From Chryseobacterium sp. W4I1 (GTDB taxonomy: Bacteria > Bacteroidota > Bacteroidia > Flavobacteriales > Weeksellaceae), in assembly GCF_030816115.1 (NCBI RefSeq), contig NZ_JAUSXQ010000001.1, positions 930,001 to 994,000 on the forward strand: a stretch of DNA of 64,000 nucleotides. The letters run 5' to 3'. Position numbers and translations under genes: made by a program. The notes beneath the pieces are model-generated. The model was not told where the DNA came from, did not search any database, and saw nothing but the letters and a program-made list of their open reading frames with translations. Below are positions 55,936-63,746 of the stretch, in pieces. How positions within the stretch are numbered: the stretch's first letter is position 1; each line of letters begins with the position of its first letter.

Positions 55936-56896
55936 ATGAAAAAATTCACCTCTGTAAGCGACGTAAAAAACTTACAGGAAATTATAAAGAAAGCTTTAGA
56001 AATTAAAGAAAATCCCAATTCCGAACCGGAAAAAGGAAAGGGAAAAACAATAGGCCTTGTATTTTTAAATTCAAGCTTAAGAACCCGTTTAAGCAGCCAG
56101 ATCGCCGCCCAGAATTTAGGGTTAAATGTTCTGACCTTAAACGCTGCTCAGGAAGCCTGGAATCTGGAATTTGCAAATGGAGCCATAATGAATGGCGATA
56201 CTGTTGAACATATCAAAGATGCAATCGAAGTATTAAACCAATACTGTGATATCATTGCGGTTCGTTGTTTTGCAGGAATGAAGTCTAAAAAAGACGACGT
56301 GAATGAAAGTATCCTGAGTCAGTTTGAGCAGCACGCCAAAGTGCCTGTTATTTCTCTGGAATCCGCAACACGACACCCGCTTCAAAGTCTGGCGGACTGC
56401 ATTACCATTACAGAAAGCTGGAAAGAAGAGCGTAAACCAAAAGTGGTTCTGACTTGGGCGCCACACATCAAACCGATTGCTCAGGCTGTAGGGAATTCCT
56501 TTGCAGAATGGATGCAGGGAAATGGACGTAGATTTTGTAATCGCCAATCCTGAAGGATATGATCTGGATAAAAATTTCACAAAAGATATCAAAGTGATCC
56601 ATAATCAGGACGAAGCTTTACAGGATGCTGATTTTATCTATGTAAAAAACTGGTCCTCTTTCGATGAATACGCAGCAATGCCTGAAGTAAAAGAGAATTG
56701 GATGCTGACCGAAGAAAAACTGGGAAACACCAACCATGCAAAAGTAATGCATTGCCTTCCGGTCCGTCGGAATGTAGAATTAAGCGATGAGGTAATGGAC
56801 GGAGAAAACTCCATCATTTATCAGCAGGCCAAAAACAGAATTTTCTCTGCCCAGGCTGTTTTTTCAGAAATTTTGGATGAATTGAATTCTAAATAA
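55936..56896 (+). CDS. argF': N-acyl-ornithine carbamoyltransferase, AOTCase/SOTCase type (single-base frameshift)
   Basis: This enzyme transfers carbamoyl from carbamoyl phosphate to N-acyl-ornithine, unlike the common ArgF that uses free ornithine. ATG 55936 is chosen over the in-frame codon at 55897 because it gives MKKFTSVSDVKNL. FLNSSLRTRLS binds carbamoyl phosphate; ESATRHPLQSLAD and MHCLPVRRNVE are typical of this branch. The frame breaks at GGG 56517-56519. Removing one G joins FAEWMQ to EMDVDFVIANPEG and gives 319 residues. At position 90, where Bacteroides SOTCase has Pro and Xanthomonas AOTCase has Glu, this protein has Val (NGDTVEH). Confidence 0.9.
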
Positions 56897-56920
56897 CGGA
56901 AAATTCATTGGTCCCTCGAT

Positions 56921-56949
56921 CCTTGTCAAGGTTCTAAACCTTGACAAGG
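56921..56949. repeat. Perfect 13-base palindrome hairpin
   Basis: CCTTGTCAAGGTT, loop CTA, AACCTTGACAAGG forms a perfect 13-base-pair stem between argF' and argB. No T-run follows, so it is not a classic terminator. It looks like a REP-type intergenic palindrome or a transcript-processing/stability element. Confidence 0.7.
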
Positions 56950-56968
56950 ATAATAAAAAGTATTTACA

Positions 56969-57763
56969 ATGAAAGAAAAACTATACATTATAAAAATCGG
57001 CGGTAATCTAATTGATGATGAGGAATTATTGAACGAATTTTTAGGGCAGTTTTCTGAAATTAAGGAAAAGAAAATTTTGGTTCACGGAGGCGGAAAATTA
57101 GCAACTACTTTGGCAGATAAATTAGGCGTTGAACAAAAAATGATCAATGGACGAAGAATTACGGATAAAGAAACGCTGGATATTGTGGCGATGGTGTATG
57201 CAGGAGGTATCAATAAAAATATTGTGGCAAAGCTTCAGTATAAAAAATGCAAAGCAATAGGCTTTTCCGGAGCTGATGCGAATTTAATTAAAGCCAAAAA
57301 AAGAGAACATGCAGAAATAGATTTCGGATTTGTAGGAGATATTGAGAAGAAAAGCGTGAACAGAAAACTGATCTCAAAATTGATTAAACTTAAGCTTGTT
57401 CCTGTTTTTTCAGCAATCACCCATGACAAAAAAGGAAATCTTTTCAATACCAACGCAGACACCATTGCTTCGGTCATTGCTCAGGCATTATCTTCAAAGT
57501 ATGATGTAGAATTACTGTATTGTTTTGATAAGGAAGGCGTTTTGGAAGATGTTGAAGATCCTGAATCTGTTATTGAAAATATTTCTGAGGAAGAATTTTC
57601 TGTTTTAAAAGCAGCGGGAAAACTTCATAAAGGGATTCTGCCCAAGCTTGAAAATGCCCTCGGGGCTGTGAAAAATAAGGTAAATAAGGTATTCTTAATT
57701 AAAGAAACCCAATTAAAAAATCATATAGAAAATCATCATGGAGGAACTGAAATCTGTTTATAG
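56969..57763 (+). CDS. argB: Acetylglutamate kinase
   Basis: ArgB phosphorylates N-acyl-glutamate on the gamma carboxylate. The 264-residue protein shows the amino-acid-kinase fold: IIKIGGNLID (Lys in the first loop), LVHGGGKLATTLADKLG, MINGRRITD and TNADTIASVIAQAL. The Arg-binding regulatory N-terminal helix of arginine-inhibited kinases is absent, so simple feedback inhibition at this step is less likely. It overlaps argE by 26 bases. Confidence 0.94.
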   Translation: MKEKLYIIKIGGNLIDDEELLNEFLGQFSEIKEKKILVHGGGKLATTLADKLGVEQKMINGRRITDKETLDIVAMVYAGGINKNIVAKLQYKKCKAIGFSGADANLIKAKKREHAEIDFGFVGDIEKKSVNRKLISKLIKLKLVPVFSAITHDKKGNLFNTNADTIASVIAQALSSKYDVELLYCFDKEGVLEDVEDPESVIENISEEEFSVLKAAGKLHKGILPKLENALGAVKNKVNKVFLIKETQLKNHIENHHGGTEICL

Positions 57764-58820
57764 TAAAGAAGAGCTATTGGGTCAGGCAGTTGAATTGCTT
57801 AAGAAACTGATTGCCATTCCTTCATTCAGCAAAGATGAATACCATACGTCCGTAGAGATTGAGAACTTTTTCAAGAAACATCATATTCCTGCAAAACGTT
57901 TTAAAAACAACATATGGGCAGTTAATAAAAACTTTGATGTATTGAAGCCGTCCATTTTACTGAATACCCACCATGATACGGTAAAACCCAACAAAGCATA
58001 CACATTGGATCCGTTTCTTCCCGTTGAGCAGGATGGGAAACTGTACGGTTTGGGAAGTAATGATGCCGGTGCTTCTCTGGTTTCTATGGCTCAGGTTTTT
58101 TTACATTTTTATGAGAAAGAAGATTTAAAATATAATTTAGTGATTGCTTTGACAGCTGAGGAGGAAATTTCTGGATTTGATGGAATTGAGGCCTTATTTC
58201 CACTGCTTCCAGAGATCGAATTTGCAATTGTAGGAGAACCCACACAGATGAATCTGGCGATCGCAGAAAAAGGACTGTTGGTAATAGACGGGGAAATGAA
58301 AGGAACCCCTTCTCACGCGGCACATCCCAATGACGATAACTCCATTGTAAAGTGTATGGAGGATCTTCAGCATATTCTGAACTTCAGATTTCCGAAGATT
58401 TCCGATTATCTAGGCGAAGTTAAAGTTACCCTTTCAGAAATTCACGCAGGTGTTCAGCACAACGTGGTTCCGGAAGCCTGTGCTTTCACTTTGGATGTAA
58501 GGGTTACCGATGAATATTCCAATCAGGAAGCTTTTGAAATCATTCAGTCGCAGATGAAATCTTCATTAACGGCCAGATCTTTTAGGTTAAATTCCTCAAA
58601 AATAGAAATGGATCATCCTTTTGTACAGGCAGGTCTGGAGATCGGAAGGACCACTTACGGTTCACCAACATCATCCGATCAGGCCATTATTCCATGTACA
58701 TCTGTGAAGATAGGTCCCGGCGACAGTAGGCGCTCCCACACCGCAGATGAATACATCTATATCAAAGAGATTGAGGAAGGAATTGAGATTTATATAAAGA
58801 TCTTAGAAAAAGTTTTATAA
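57738..58820 (+). CDS. argE: M20 family deacylase, acetylornithine deacetylase type
   Basis: This encodes 360 residues of the M20 metallopeptidase family. Zinc ligands are visible: His78/Asp80 in LNTHHDTV, Asp109 in GSNDAG, and Glu141-143 in LTAEEE with the catalytic base. In a pathway with an N-acyl-ornithine carbamoyltransferase the substrate should be N-acyl-citrulline rather than N-acetylornithine. That is inference from the neighbouring gene. DapE-like activity is an alternative, but the position in the arg cluster argues for ArgE. The start overlaps the argB end. Confidence 0.88.
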   Translation: MEELKSVYSKEELLGQAVELLKKLIAIPSFSKDEYHTSVEIENFFKKHHIPAKRFKNNIWAVNKNFDVLKPSILLNTHHDTVKPNKAYTLDPFLPVEQDGKLYGLGSNDAGASLVSMAQVFLHFYEKEDLKYNLVIALTAEEEISGFDGIEALFPLLPEIEFAIVGEPTQMNLAIAEKGLLVIDGEMKGTPSHAAHPNDDNSIVKCMEDLQHILNFRFPKISDYLGEVKVTLSEIHAGVQHNVVPEACAFTLDVRVTDEYSNQEAFEIIQSQMKSSLTARSFRLNSSKIEMDHPFVQAGLEIGRTTYGSPTSSDQAIIPCTSVKIGPGDSRRSHTADEYIYIKEIEEGIEIYIKILEKVL

Positions 58821-59092
58821 AGAGAAGTTAGAGGCTAGAAATTAGAAGTTAGATACCGGAAATTGATACATACACCGTATCACTAACATCTAGTTTCTAA
58901 CATCTAATATCTAAAAAAAAAATGTTTTAACCAGGCTCAGCAGGCAATAAAGTTCAGTTTTTAATAAAGATTTATGCAAAAAAGAAAATTAAAGACGAAG
59001 ACTTTTGAATGTGGAGATGTTTTTTTATAGTTAATAATAAGGATGCTCTGCTGAGCAGGTTGAAACGAATTGAATATTGTAAAAAATAGAAT
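58821..59092. repeat. Repeat-rich gap between argE and argH, with a small inverted-repeat element
   Basis: 58822-58917 contains TTAGAAGTTAG-type words and their reverse complements (CTAACATCTA), an imperfect palindrome. 58929-59062 is bounded by AACCAGGCTCAGCAGG and its near reverse complement (CTCTGCTGAGCAGGTT), sharing the perfect GCTCAGCAG/CTGCTGAGC core, with about 100 AT-rich bases between. This looks like a short MITE-like element. No gene is seen. Confidence 0.58.
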
Positions 59093-60397
59093 ATGAAAAA
59101 AATATGGCAAAAGGACGACCTGGCCACCAATATATTAGTCAACAAATTTACAGTCGGGAAAGATCTTGACTTTGATGAGCGTTTAGCAAAATATGATGTT
59201 AAAGGTTCTATGGCGCATTGCCAGATGTTGGCAGAAACCGGAATTATCTCCGGCGAAGAATCAGAACAGATACTTTCTGTTTTGGCAGATATTTTAAAAA
59301 ATATCGAGAACGGCAACTTTGAAATCGATACAGAAGCAGAAGATATTCATTCTCAGGTTGAAGCGATTTTAATTGAAAAATTAGGCGATACCGGAAAGAA
59401 AATCCATACCGCGAGATCCCGTAATGATCAGGTTTTATTGGATATCAAACTTTATTTACTGGATGAAATACGTGAAATTACAGCGTTGACGGATGAGTTT
59501 TTCCAGATTTTAATCAAACTGGCCGATCAGCACAAAAATAAATTACTTCCAGGCTATACCCATCTTCAGATTGCGATGCCGTCTTCATTTGGATTATGGT
59601 TCGGAGCCTATGCTGAAGCGTTACTGGATGATGTTGAACTGTTCTTTTCGGTGAAGAATATTATTAATAAAAATCCTCTGGGTTCAGCCGCAGGTTACGG
59701 TTCCTCTTTCCCTATTGATCGTGAAAGTACAACCTATAACTTAGGTTTTCAGTCGATGAATTATAATTCTGTATACGCGCAGATGACTCGTGGAAAATCT
59801 GAGAAAATGCTGTCTATGGCAATGGCTACTTTGGCGGGAACACTTGGGAAATTTGCTTACGATGTCTGCCTGTATTTAAGCCAGAACTTCGATTTTATAA
59901 GCTTTCCGAAAGAATACACGACAGGAAGCAGTATTATGCCCCATAAAAAGAATCCGGATATTTTTGAACTGGTTCGTGCGCGATGCAACAGAATTCAATC
60001 TTTGCCAAATGAGCTTATTTTATTGACGAATAATCTGCCGTCAGGCTACCACAGAGACGTACAGTTGACAAAGGAAATTCTTTTCCCAGCCATAGATTCT
60101 TTGAAAGAATGTCTGGAGATATTGAGTTACACCCTTCCCAATATTCAGGTAAAAGACGGAATCCTGGAAGATGAAAAATATCAATATCTTTTCAGCGTAG
60201 AGAAGATCAATGAAGAAGTGAAAAAAGGAAGTTCATTCCGGGATGCTTATGTAAAAGTAGGGCAGGAGATTGAAAATAATGAATTTGAGTTTGAAGTTGG
60301 AAATTTAAATCATACCCATCAGGGAAGCATAGGAAATCTTTGTCTGGATAAAATAGAATATCAGTTCAACAAACTGAAAAATAAATTATTGGGTTGA
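59093..60397 (+). CDS. argH: Argininosuccinate lyase
   Basis: ArgH splits argininosuccinate to arginine and fumarate, the last step of the pathway. The 434-residue protein has the fumarase/aspartase signature GSSIMPHKKNPD near residue 281 (catalytic serine loop), TARSRNDQVLLD near 105 and GYTHLQIAMPSSFG. Slightly shorter than E. coli ArgH (457). It is the last gene of the cluster and is followed by a palindromic repeat element. Confidence 0.96.
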   Translation: MKKIWQKDDLATNILVNKFTVGKDLDFDERLAKYDVKGSMAHCQMLAETGIISGEESEQILSVLADILKNIENGNFEIDTEAEDIHSQVEAILIEKLGDTGKKIHTARSRNDQVLLDIKLYLLDEIREITALTDEFFQILIKLADQHKNKLLPGYTHLQIAMPSSFGLWFGAYAEALLDDVELFFSVKNIINKNPLGSAAGYGSSFPIDRESTTYNLGFQSMNYNSVYAQMTRGKSEKMLSMAMATLAGTLGKFAYDVCLYLSQNFDFISFPKEYTTGSSIMPHKKNPDIFELVRARCNRIQSLPNELILLTNNLPSGYHRDVQLTKEILFPAIDSLKECLEILSYTLPNIQVKDGILEDEKYQYLFSVEKINEEVKKGSSFRDAYVKVGQEIENNEFEFEVGNLNHTHQGSIGNLCLDKIEYQFNKLKNKLLG

Positions 60398-60401
60398 TTT
60401 G

Positions 60402-60520
60402 AACCATTAAGATCATTGAAGTTTTTAAGTTGAGTTAAGAAATTATATGCAGGTAACTTATCAAAATTCGTTTGCGAATCCTTAACTATCCTTAATCACC
60501 TAAAGAAATCTTAATGGTTT
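60402..60520. repeat. Inverted-repeat element of the AACCATTAAG type
   Basis: AACCATTAAGAT (60402-60413) and ATCTTAATGGTT (60508-60519) are perfect 12-base inverted ends around about 95 bases. A related copy of the left end with further similarity (ATCAT...TTAAGAAATT) is found at 43496-43537 inside the GTCATTGCGAG element. A dispersed non-coding repeat is likely. Confidence 0.65.
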
Positions 60521-60537
60521 AATACATTTAAAAATGA

Positions 60538-60999
60538 TTATTCCAGGTCAATCTTAAATTTAGTCGATTTTTTTACCTCGTGGAGCACAATAGAACTGTG
60601 GTACTGGCCAATATTAGGAATATTTGAAATCACATTCACTGCGAATTCATTGTAAGAATTAATATCCTTGGCAATGATTTTCAACATATAATCATATTCG
60701 CCGGAAAGACTGATGATCTCCTGAACTTCATCATGTTTCATAATGTTTTTCTCAAAGGTTTCCAGTACTTTTTGGGACTGCTCCTTTAGACGGACATTAC
60801 AGTAGACTACAATATTCAGACCCAGTTTTTCACGGTTTAAAAGACCAACGTATTTCTCAATAATGCCCTGCTTCTCCAATTGTTTGATCCTTTCATAAGT
60901 AGGAGTAAACGTAAGACCTATCCTTTCTGAAATTTCTTTTACAGATAATGTAGAGTCTTCCTGAATAATACTGAGAATCATTTTGTCCTTTAAATCCAT
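60538..60999 (-). CDS. Lrp/AsnC family transcriptional regulator
   Basis: ATG 60999 is preferred (MDLKDKMILSIIQEDSTLSV); the upstream extension opens inside the promoter region. The product is 153 residues. An N-terminal winged HTH (ISERIGLTFTPTYERIKQLEKQGII) is followed by an RAM ligand-binding domain (QEIISLSGEYDYMLKIIAKD with GEYDY). Such proteins sense amino acids and act as octamers. Lying between the arg and pyr blocks it may regulate either; no target site is identified. Confidence 0.92.
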   Translation of the reverse strand: MDLKDKMILSIIQEDSTLSVKEISERIGLTFTPTYERIKQLEKQGIIEKYVGLLNREKLGLNIVVYCNVRLKEQSQKVLETFEKNIMKHDEVQEIISLSGEYDYMLKIIAKDINSYNEFAVNVISNIPNIGQYHSSIVLHEVKKSTKFKIDLE

Positions 61000-61088
61000 A
61001 GAGTAGGTTTGAGTTTTAAACAAAAATATCAATTAAAAATGAAAATAAGGAAAAGATTATAGCTTTTAATTTATTTGAAACTTTGGTT

Positions 61089-61118
61089 TTGTAGATTCGT
61101 GAAATTTTTATATCTTTG
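61089..61118 (+). promoter_or_regulatory. Promoter of the pyrimidine leader
   Basis: TTG at 61089-61091, 19 bases, then TATCTTTG at 61111-61118 is an excellent TTG/TAnnTTTG promoter. The transcription start is expected about five to seven bases after the -7 box, that is near the ATG of the leader frame at 61125. Confidence 0.72.
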
Positions 61119-61124
61119 CACCTA

Positions 61125-61196
61125 ATGAATAAGAGAGTATTTATATCATTAGATTTACCGGGCGAAAGCGCCCTTTACGATATTTATTATTATTAG
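61125..61196 (+). CDS. Putative pyr leader peptide (23 codons)
   Basis: An open frame from ATG 61125 to TAG 61194-61196 encodes 23 residues starting MNKRVF and ending LYDIYYY. It begins at or very near the predicted transcription start, so it would be leaderless. Its second half is U-rich (CUUUACGAUAUUUAUUAUUAU) and its stop codon shares bases with the 5' arm of the following terminator. This resembles the enterobacterial pyrL arrangement, where ribosomes close behind a UTP-starved, pausing polymerase block the terminator. Translation is not demonstrated. Confidence 0.55.
   Translation: MNKRVFISLDLPGESALYDIYYY
61160..61173 (+). promoter_or_regulatory. GC-rich hairpin, candidate polymerase pause site
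   Basis: GGGCG (61160-61164), loop AAAG, CGCCC (61169-61173) is a five-base GC stem in an otherwise AT-rich leader. It is followed immediately by a U-rich tract, the usual layout of a hairpin-stabilised, UTP-sensitive pause. Confidence 0.55.
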
Positions 61197-61221
61197 CGAA
61201 GATCCTGTCTTCGCTTTTTTT
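61195..61221 (+). terminator. Attenuator terminator upstream of pyrB
   Basis: The stem AGCGAAGA (61195-61202) / TCTTCGCT (61208-61215) with loop TCCTG is followed by seven T ending 20 bases before the pyrB ATG. It sits between the promoter and pyrB, so transcription of pyrB-carA-carB must read through it. Confidence 0.82.
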
Positions 61222-61241
61222 ATGCCCAAAAATTAAGAATT

Positions 61242-62138
61242 ATGTTTACGATCACAGAACTAAGTGCCGAGAGAATCAACAGTATACTGACCGAAGCGCT
61301 GGCTTTTGCCAACGGGAAAACTGCAAAAATTGAAGGAGAAGTTTTCTGCTCAAATCTTTTCTTTGAAGACAGTACAAGAACAAAGACAAGTTTTGATATT
61401 GCAGAAAGAAAATTGGGATTGCAGGTTGTTCCTTTCGATGCTTCACACAGTTCAGTAAACAAAGGGGAAAGTCTTTATGATACCGTAAAAACAATCGAAA
61501 GTCTGGGGGTCAATCTAGTTGTTATCAGAGATAAAAAAGACCGGTATTTTGAAGAATTAAGTAACATTAATATTCCGGTGATCAATGGAGGCGACGGAAC
61601 AGGAAACCATCCTTCCCAGTGCATGCTGGATCTGATGACGATCTTCCAGGAATTTGGAAAATTTGAAGGACTAAAGATAGGGATTGTAGGAGATGTGAAA
61701 CACAGTCGTGTGGCCAATTCAAATGCTGAAGCATTAAGAAGATTAGGAGCTAAAGTATATTTCTCAGGACCTGAAGATTGGTTTGATGAAGGAGCTTTAA
61801 TTAATGGAACATATCTGCCTGTTGATCAGCTAATCGCTGAAGTAGATGTCCTGATGCTGCTAAGAATCCAGCATGAAAGACATGATTCCCAGGTAAGTTT
61901 CTCTGCTTCCGAATACCACAGAAAATACGGACTGACGAAAGGAAGGGAAAAGGCAATGAAAGATGGATCCATCATCATGCATCCTGCACCCATCAACAGA
62001 GGCGTTGAAATAGATACAGACCTTGTAGAGTGCGAACGTTCAAGAGTGTTCAAGCAGATGCAGAACGGAGTCTTCGCAAGAATGGCTATCCTTAAAGAAG
62101 CACTGGAAAAAGAAGGGTATACCTTTAAGGAATTGTAA
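61242..62138 (+). CDS. pyrB: Aspartate carbamoyltransferase catalytic subunit
   Basis: PyrB joins carbamoyl phosphate and aspartate to carbamoyl-aspartate, the committed step of pyrimidine synthesis. The 298-residue protein has [12 protein letters not shown] (Ser44-Thr47 carbamoyl phosphate site), [15 protein letters not shown], and [12 protein letters not shown]. No pyrI regulatory subunit or fused pyrC follows; the next gene is carA. Expression is probably controlled by the attenuator just upstream. Confidence 0.96.
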   Translation: MFTITELSAERINSILTEALAFANGKTAKIEGEVFCSNLFFEDSTRTKTSFDIAERKLGLQVVPFDASHSSVNKGESLYDTVKTIESLGVNLVVIRDKKDRYFEELSNINIPVINGGDGTGNHPSQCMLDLMTIFQEFGKFEGLKIGIVGDVKHSRVANSNAEALRRLGAKVYFSGPEDWFDEGALINGTYLPVDQLIAEVDVLMLLRIQHERHDSQVSFSASEYHRKYGLTKGREKAMKDGSIIMHPAPINRGVEIDTDLVECERSRVFKQMQNGVFARMAILKEALEKEGYTFKEL

Positions 62139-62245
62139 AAAAGTATAATGTAAAAAGTATGAATATAAAATATATTATACAACCGACATTATACATTGTA
62201 CAAAAGAAATTATACAGAATAAAATAGAATAAAGAGATAAATAAA
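62139..62245. other. Short AT-rich gap with TATAATGT palindromic words
   Basis: AGTATAATGTAAAAAGTAT on the left and ACATTATACATTGTAC on the right give an imperfect palindrome between pyrB and carA. No gene or clear promoter is seen. Confidence 0.45.
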
Positions 62246-63328
62246 ATGAAGAAAAAATTAATACTGGAGTCCGGTGAAGTATTTCATGGAGAAGGTTTCG
62301 GAGCAGAATTGGAAACTGCCGGAGAAGTAGTTTTCAATACCGGAATGACAGGGTATCAGGAGCTGATCTCCGATCCGTCATACTGCGGTCAGATTGTTTG
62401 CATGACCTATCCGCTTATCGGAAATTATGGTATTAACCGTGATGATTATGAAAGTATCGAGCCGGCTATTAAAGGATTGATTGTAAAGGAGCTTTGCGAT
62501 CTTCCTTCCAATTTCCGTACGCAGATCACTTTAGATGAATTATTTAAAAGGAAGAACCTTTCAGGAATTTCAGGAATCGACACCAGAAGGCTTACCAGAA
62601 TTCTACGTAATTCAGGTGTTGTGAAAGGTAAAATTGTAAACGTTGAAGCTGATGAAAACGAAGTTGTTGCAGAATTAAAATCTACAACTTTCCCTATCAA
62701 CCAGGTGGAAACAGTTTCTACAAAAACGTCTTACGCCAATCCGGGAAGAGGATTAAAAGTAGTGTTGGTTGATTTTGGCTCCAAATTAGGAATCATCAGA
62801 GAATTGTCTCAGAGAAACTGTGATATCACCGTAGTTTCTCATGATACAACGGCTGAGGAGATCTTATTAATGGATCCGGACGGAATCATGCTTTCAAACG
62901 GTCCTGGTGACCCGGAAGATAACCCTCAGGCTTTAGAAATGATCCGTGGACTATTAGGAAAAGTTCCGATCTTCGGAATCTGTCTGGGACATCAGCTGAT
63001 CGGTCTTGCCTGTGGCGCAAAAACTTTCAAACTGAAATTCGGGCACAGAGGAGGAAATCACCCTGTATTGGATCTTGAAAAAAACAAAGTATCCATTACT
63101 TCTCAGAATCATGGATATGCAGTAGATCAGGAAAGTCTTAAAAACACAGACTTAGTTGAAACCCACATCGCATTGAATGACAGAACCAACGAAGGTCTTA
63201 AACACAAGATCCACCCATGCTTCTCCGTTCAATATCATCCGGAAGCAAGCCCAGGTCCTGAAGATGCAAATTATTTGTTTGATGAGTTCATCCATTTAAT
63301 GTACCAATTTAAAAATGTAACAGTTTAA
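62246..63328 (+). CDS. carA: Carbamoyl-phosphate synthase small (glutaminase) subunit
   Basis: CarA releases ammonia from glutamine and channels it to CarB for carbamoyl phosphate synthesis. The 360-residue protein has the N-terminal CPSase domain (TGMTGYQELISDPSYCGQI) and a class I glutamine amidotransferase triad: Cys246 in FGICLGHQ, His331 in QYHPEASPG and Glu333. Carbamoyl phosphate serves both pyrB and the arginine carbamoyltransferase in this window. Confidence 0.97.
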   Translation: MKKKLILESGEVFHGEGFGAELETAGEVVFNTGMTGYQELISDPSYCGQIVCMTYPLIGNYGINRDDYESIEPAIKGLIVKELCDLPSNFRTQITLDELFKRKNLSGISGIDTRRLTRILRNSGVVKGKIVNVEADENEVVAELKSTTFPINQVETVSTKTSYANPGRGLKVVLVDFGSKLGIIRELSQRNCDITVVSHDTTAEEILLMDPDGIMLSNGPGDPEDNPQALEMIRGLLGKVPIFGICLGHQLIGLACGAKTFKLKFGHRGGNHPVLDLEKNKVSITSQNHGYAVDQESLKNTDLVETHIALNDRTNEGLKHKIHPCFSVQYHPEASPGPEDANYLFDEFIHLMYQFKNVTV

Positions 63329-63338
63329 CAATAATTAA

Positions 63339-63701
63339 ATGATCAATTTCGAAAACAATCCTTTAATTGAAAAAACAGTAAAATTCTCTTTAGATATTAT
63401 TGAGTTTTGCGAATTATTGGAACAACATAAGAAATTTGTCATTGCTAAACAGTTATTACGTTCAGGAACAAGTATTGGTGCAAATTCTTTTGAAGCGCAG
63501 AATCCTTATAGTAAAAAAGATTTTGTGAATAAAATAAAAATTGCAGCCAAAGAACTTGAAGAAACAAAATATTGGTTATATCTGTGTAAACACTCCAAAA
63601 ATTATCCCTTTGATGATAAGTTGGAAACGCAGATTATAGAAATTGGAAAAATTATTTATAAAATTTTAAGCACAAGTTTATCAAAGGAAAACGGACTGTA
63701 A
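63339..63701 (+). CDS. Four-helix-bundle (23S rRNA intervening-sequence type) protein
   Basis: This encodes 120 residues, all helical. LLRSGTSIGANSFEAQNPYSKKDFVNKIKIAAKELEETKYWL is the signature of the four-helix-bundle/S23-like family first found in rRNA intervening sequences, and the protein is short and charged. It sits ten bases after carA and 45 bases before carB, so it is co-transcribed with carbamoyl phosphate synthase genes. No rRNA is nearby. Function is unknown; such genes also occur as free-standing cassettes in Bacteroidetes. Confidence 0.85.
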   Translation: MINFENNPLIEKTVKFSLDIIEFCELLEQHKKFVIAKQLLRSGTSIGANSFEAQNPYSKKDFVNKIKIAAKELEETKYWLYLCKHSKNYPFDDKLETQIIEIGKIIYKILSTSLSKENGL

Positions 63702-63746
63702 ACATTGTTACACTGTTAGATTGATAAATTGTTACATTTTAAACCT

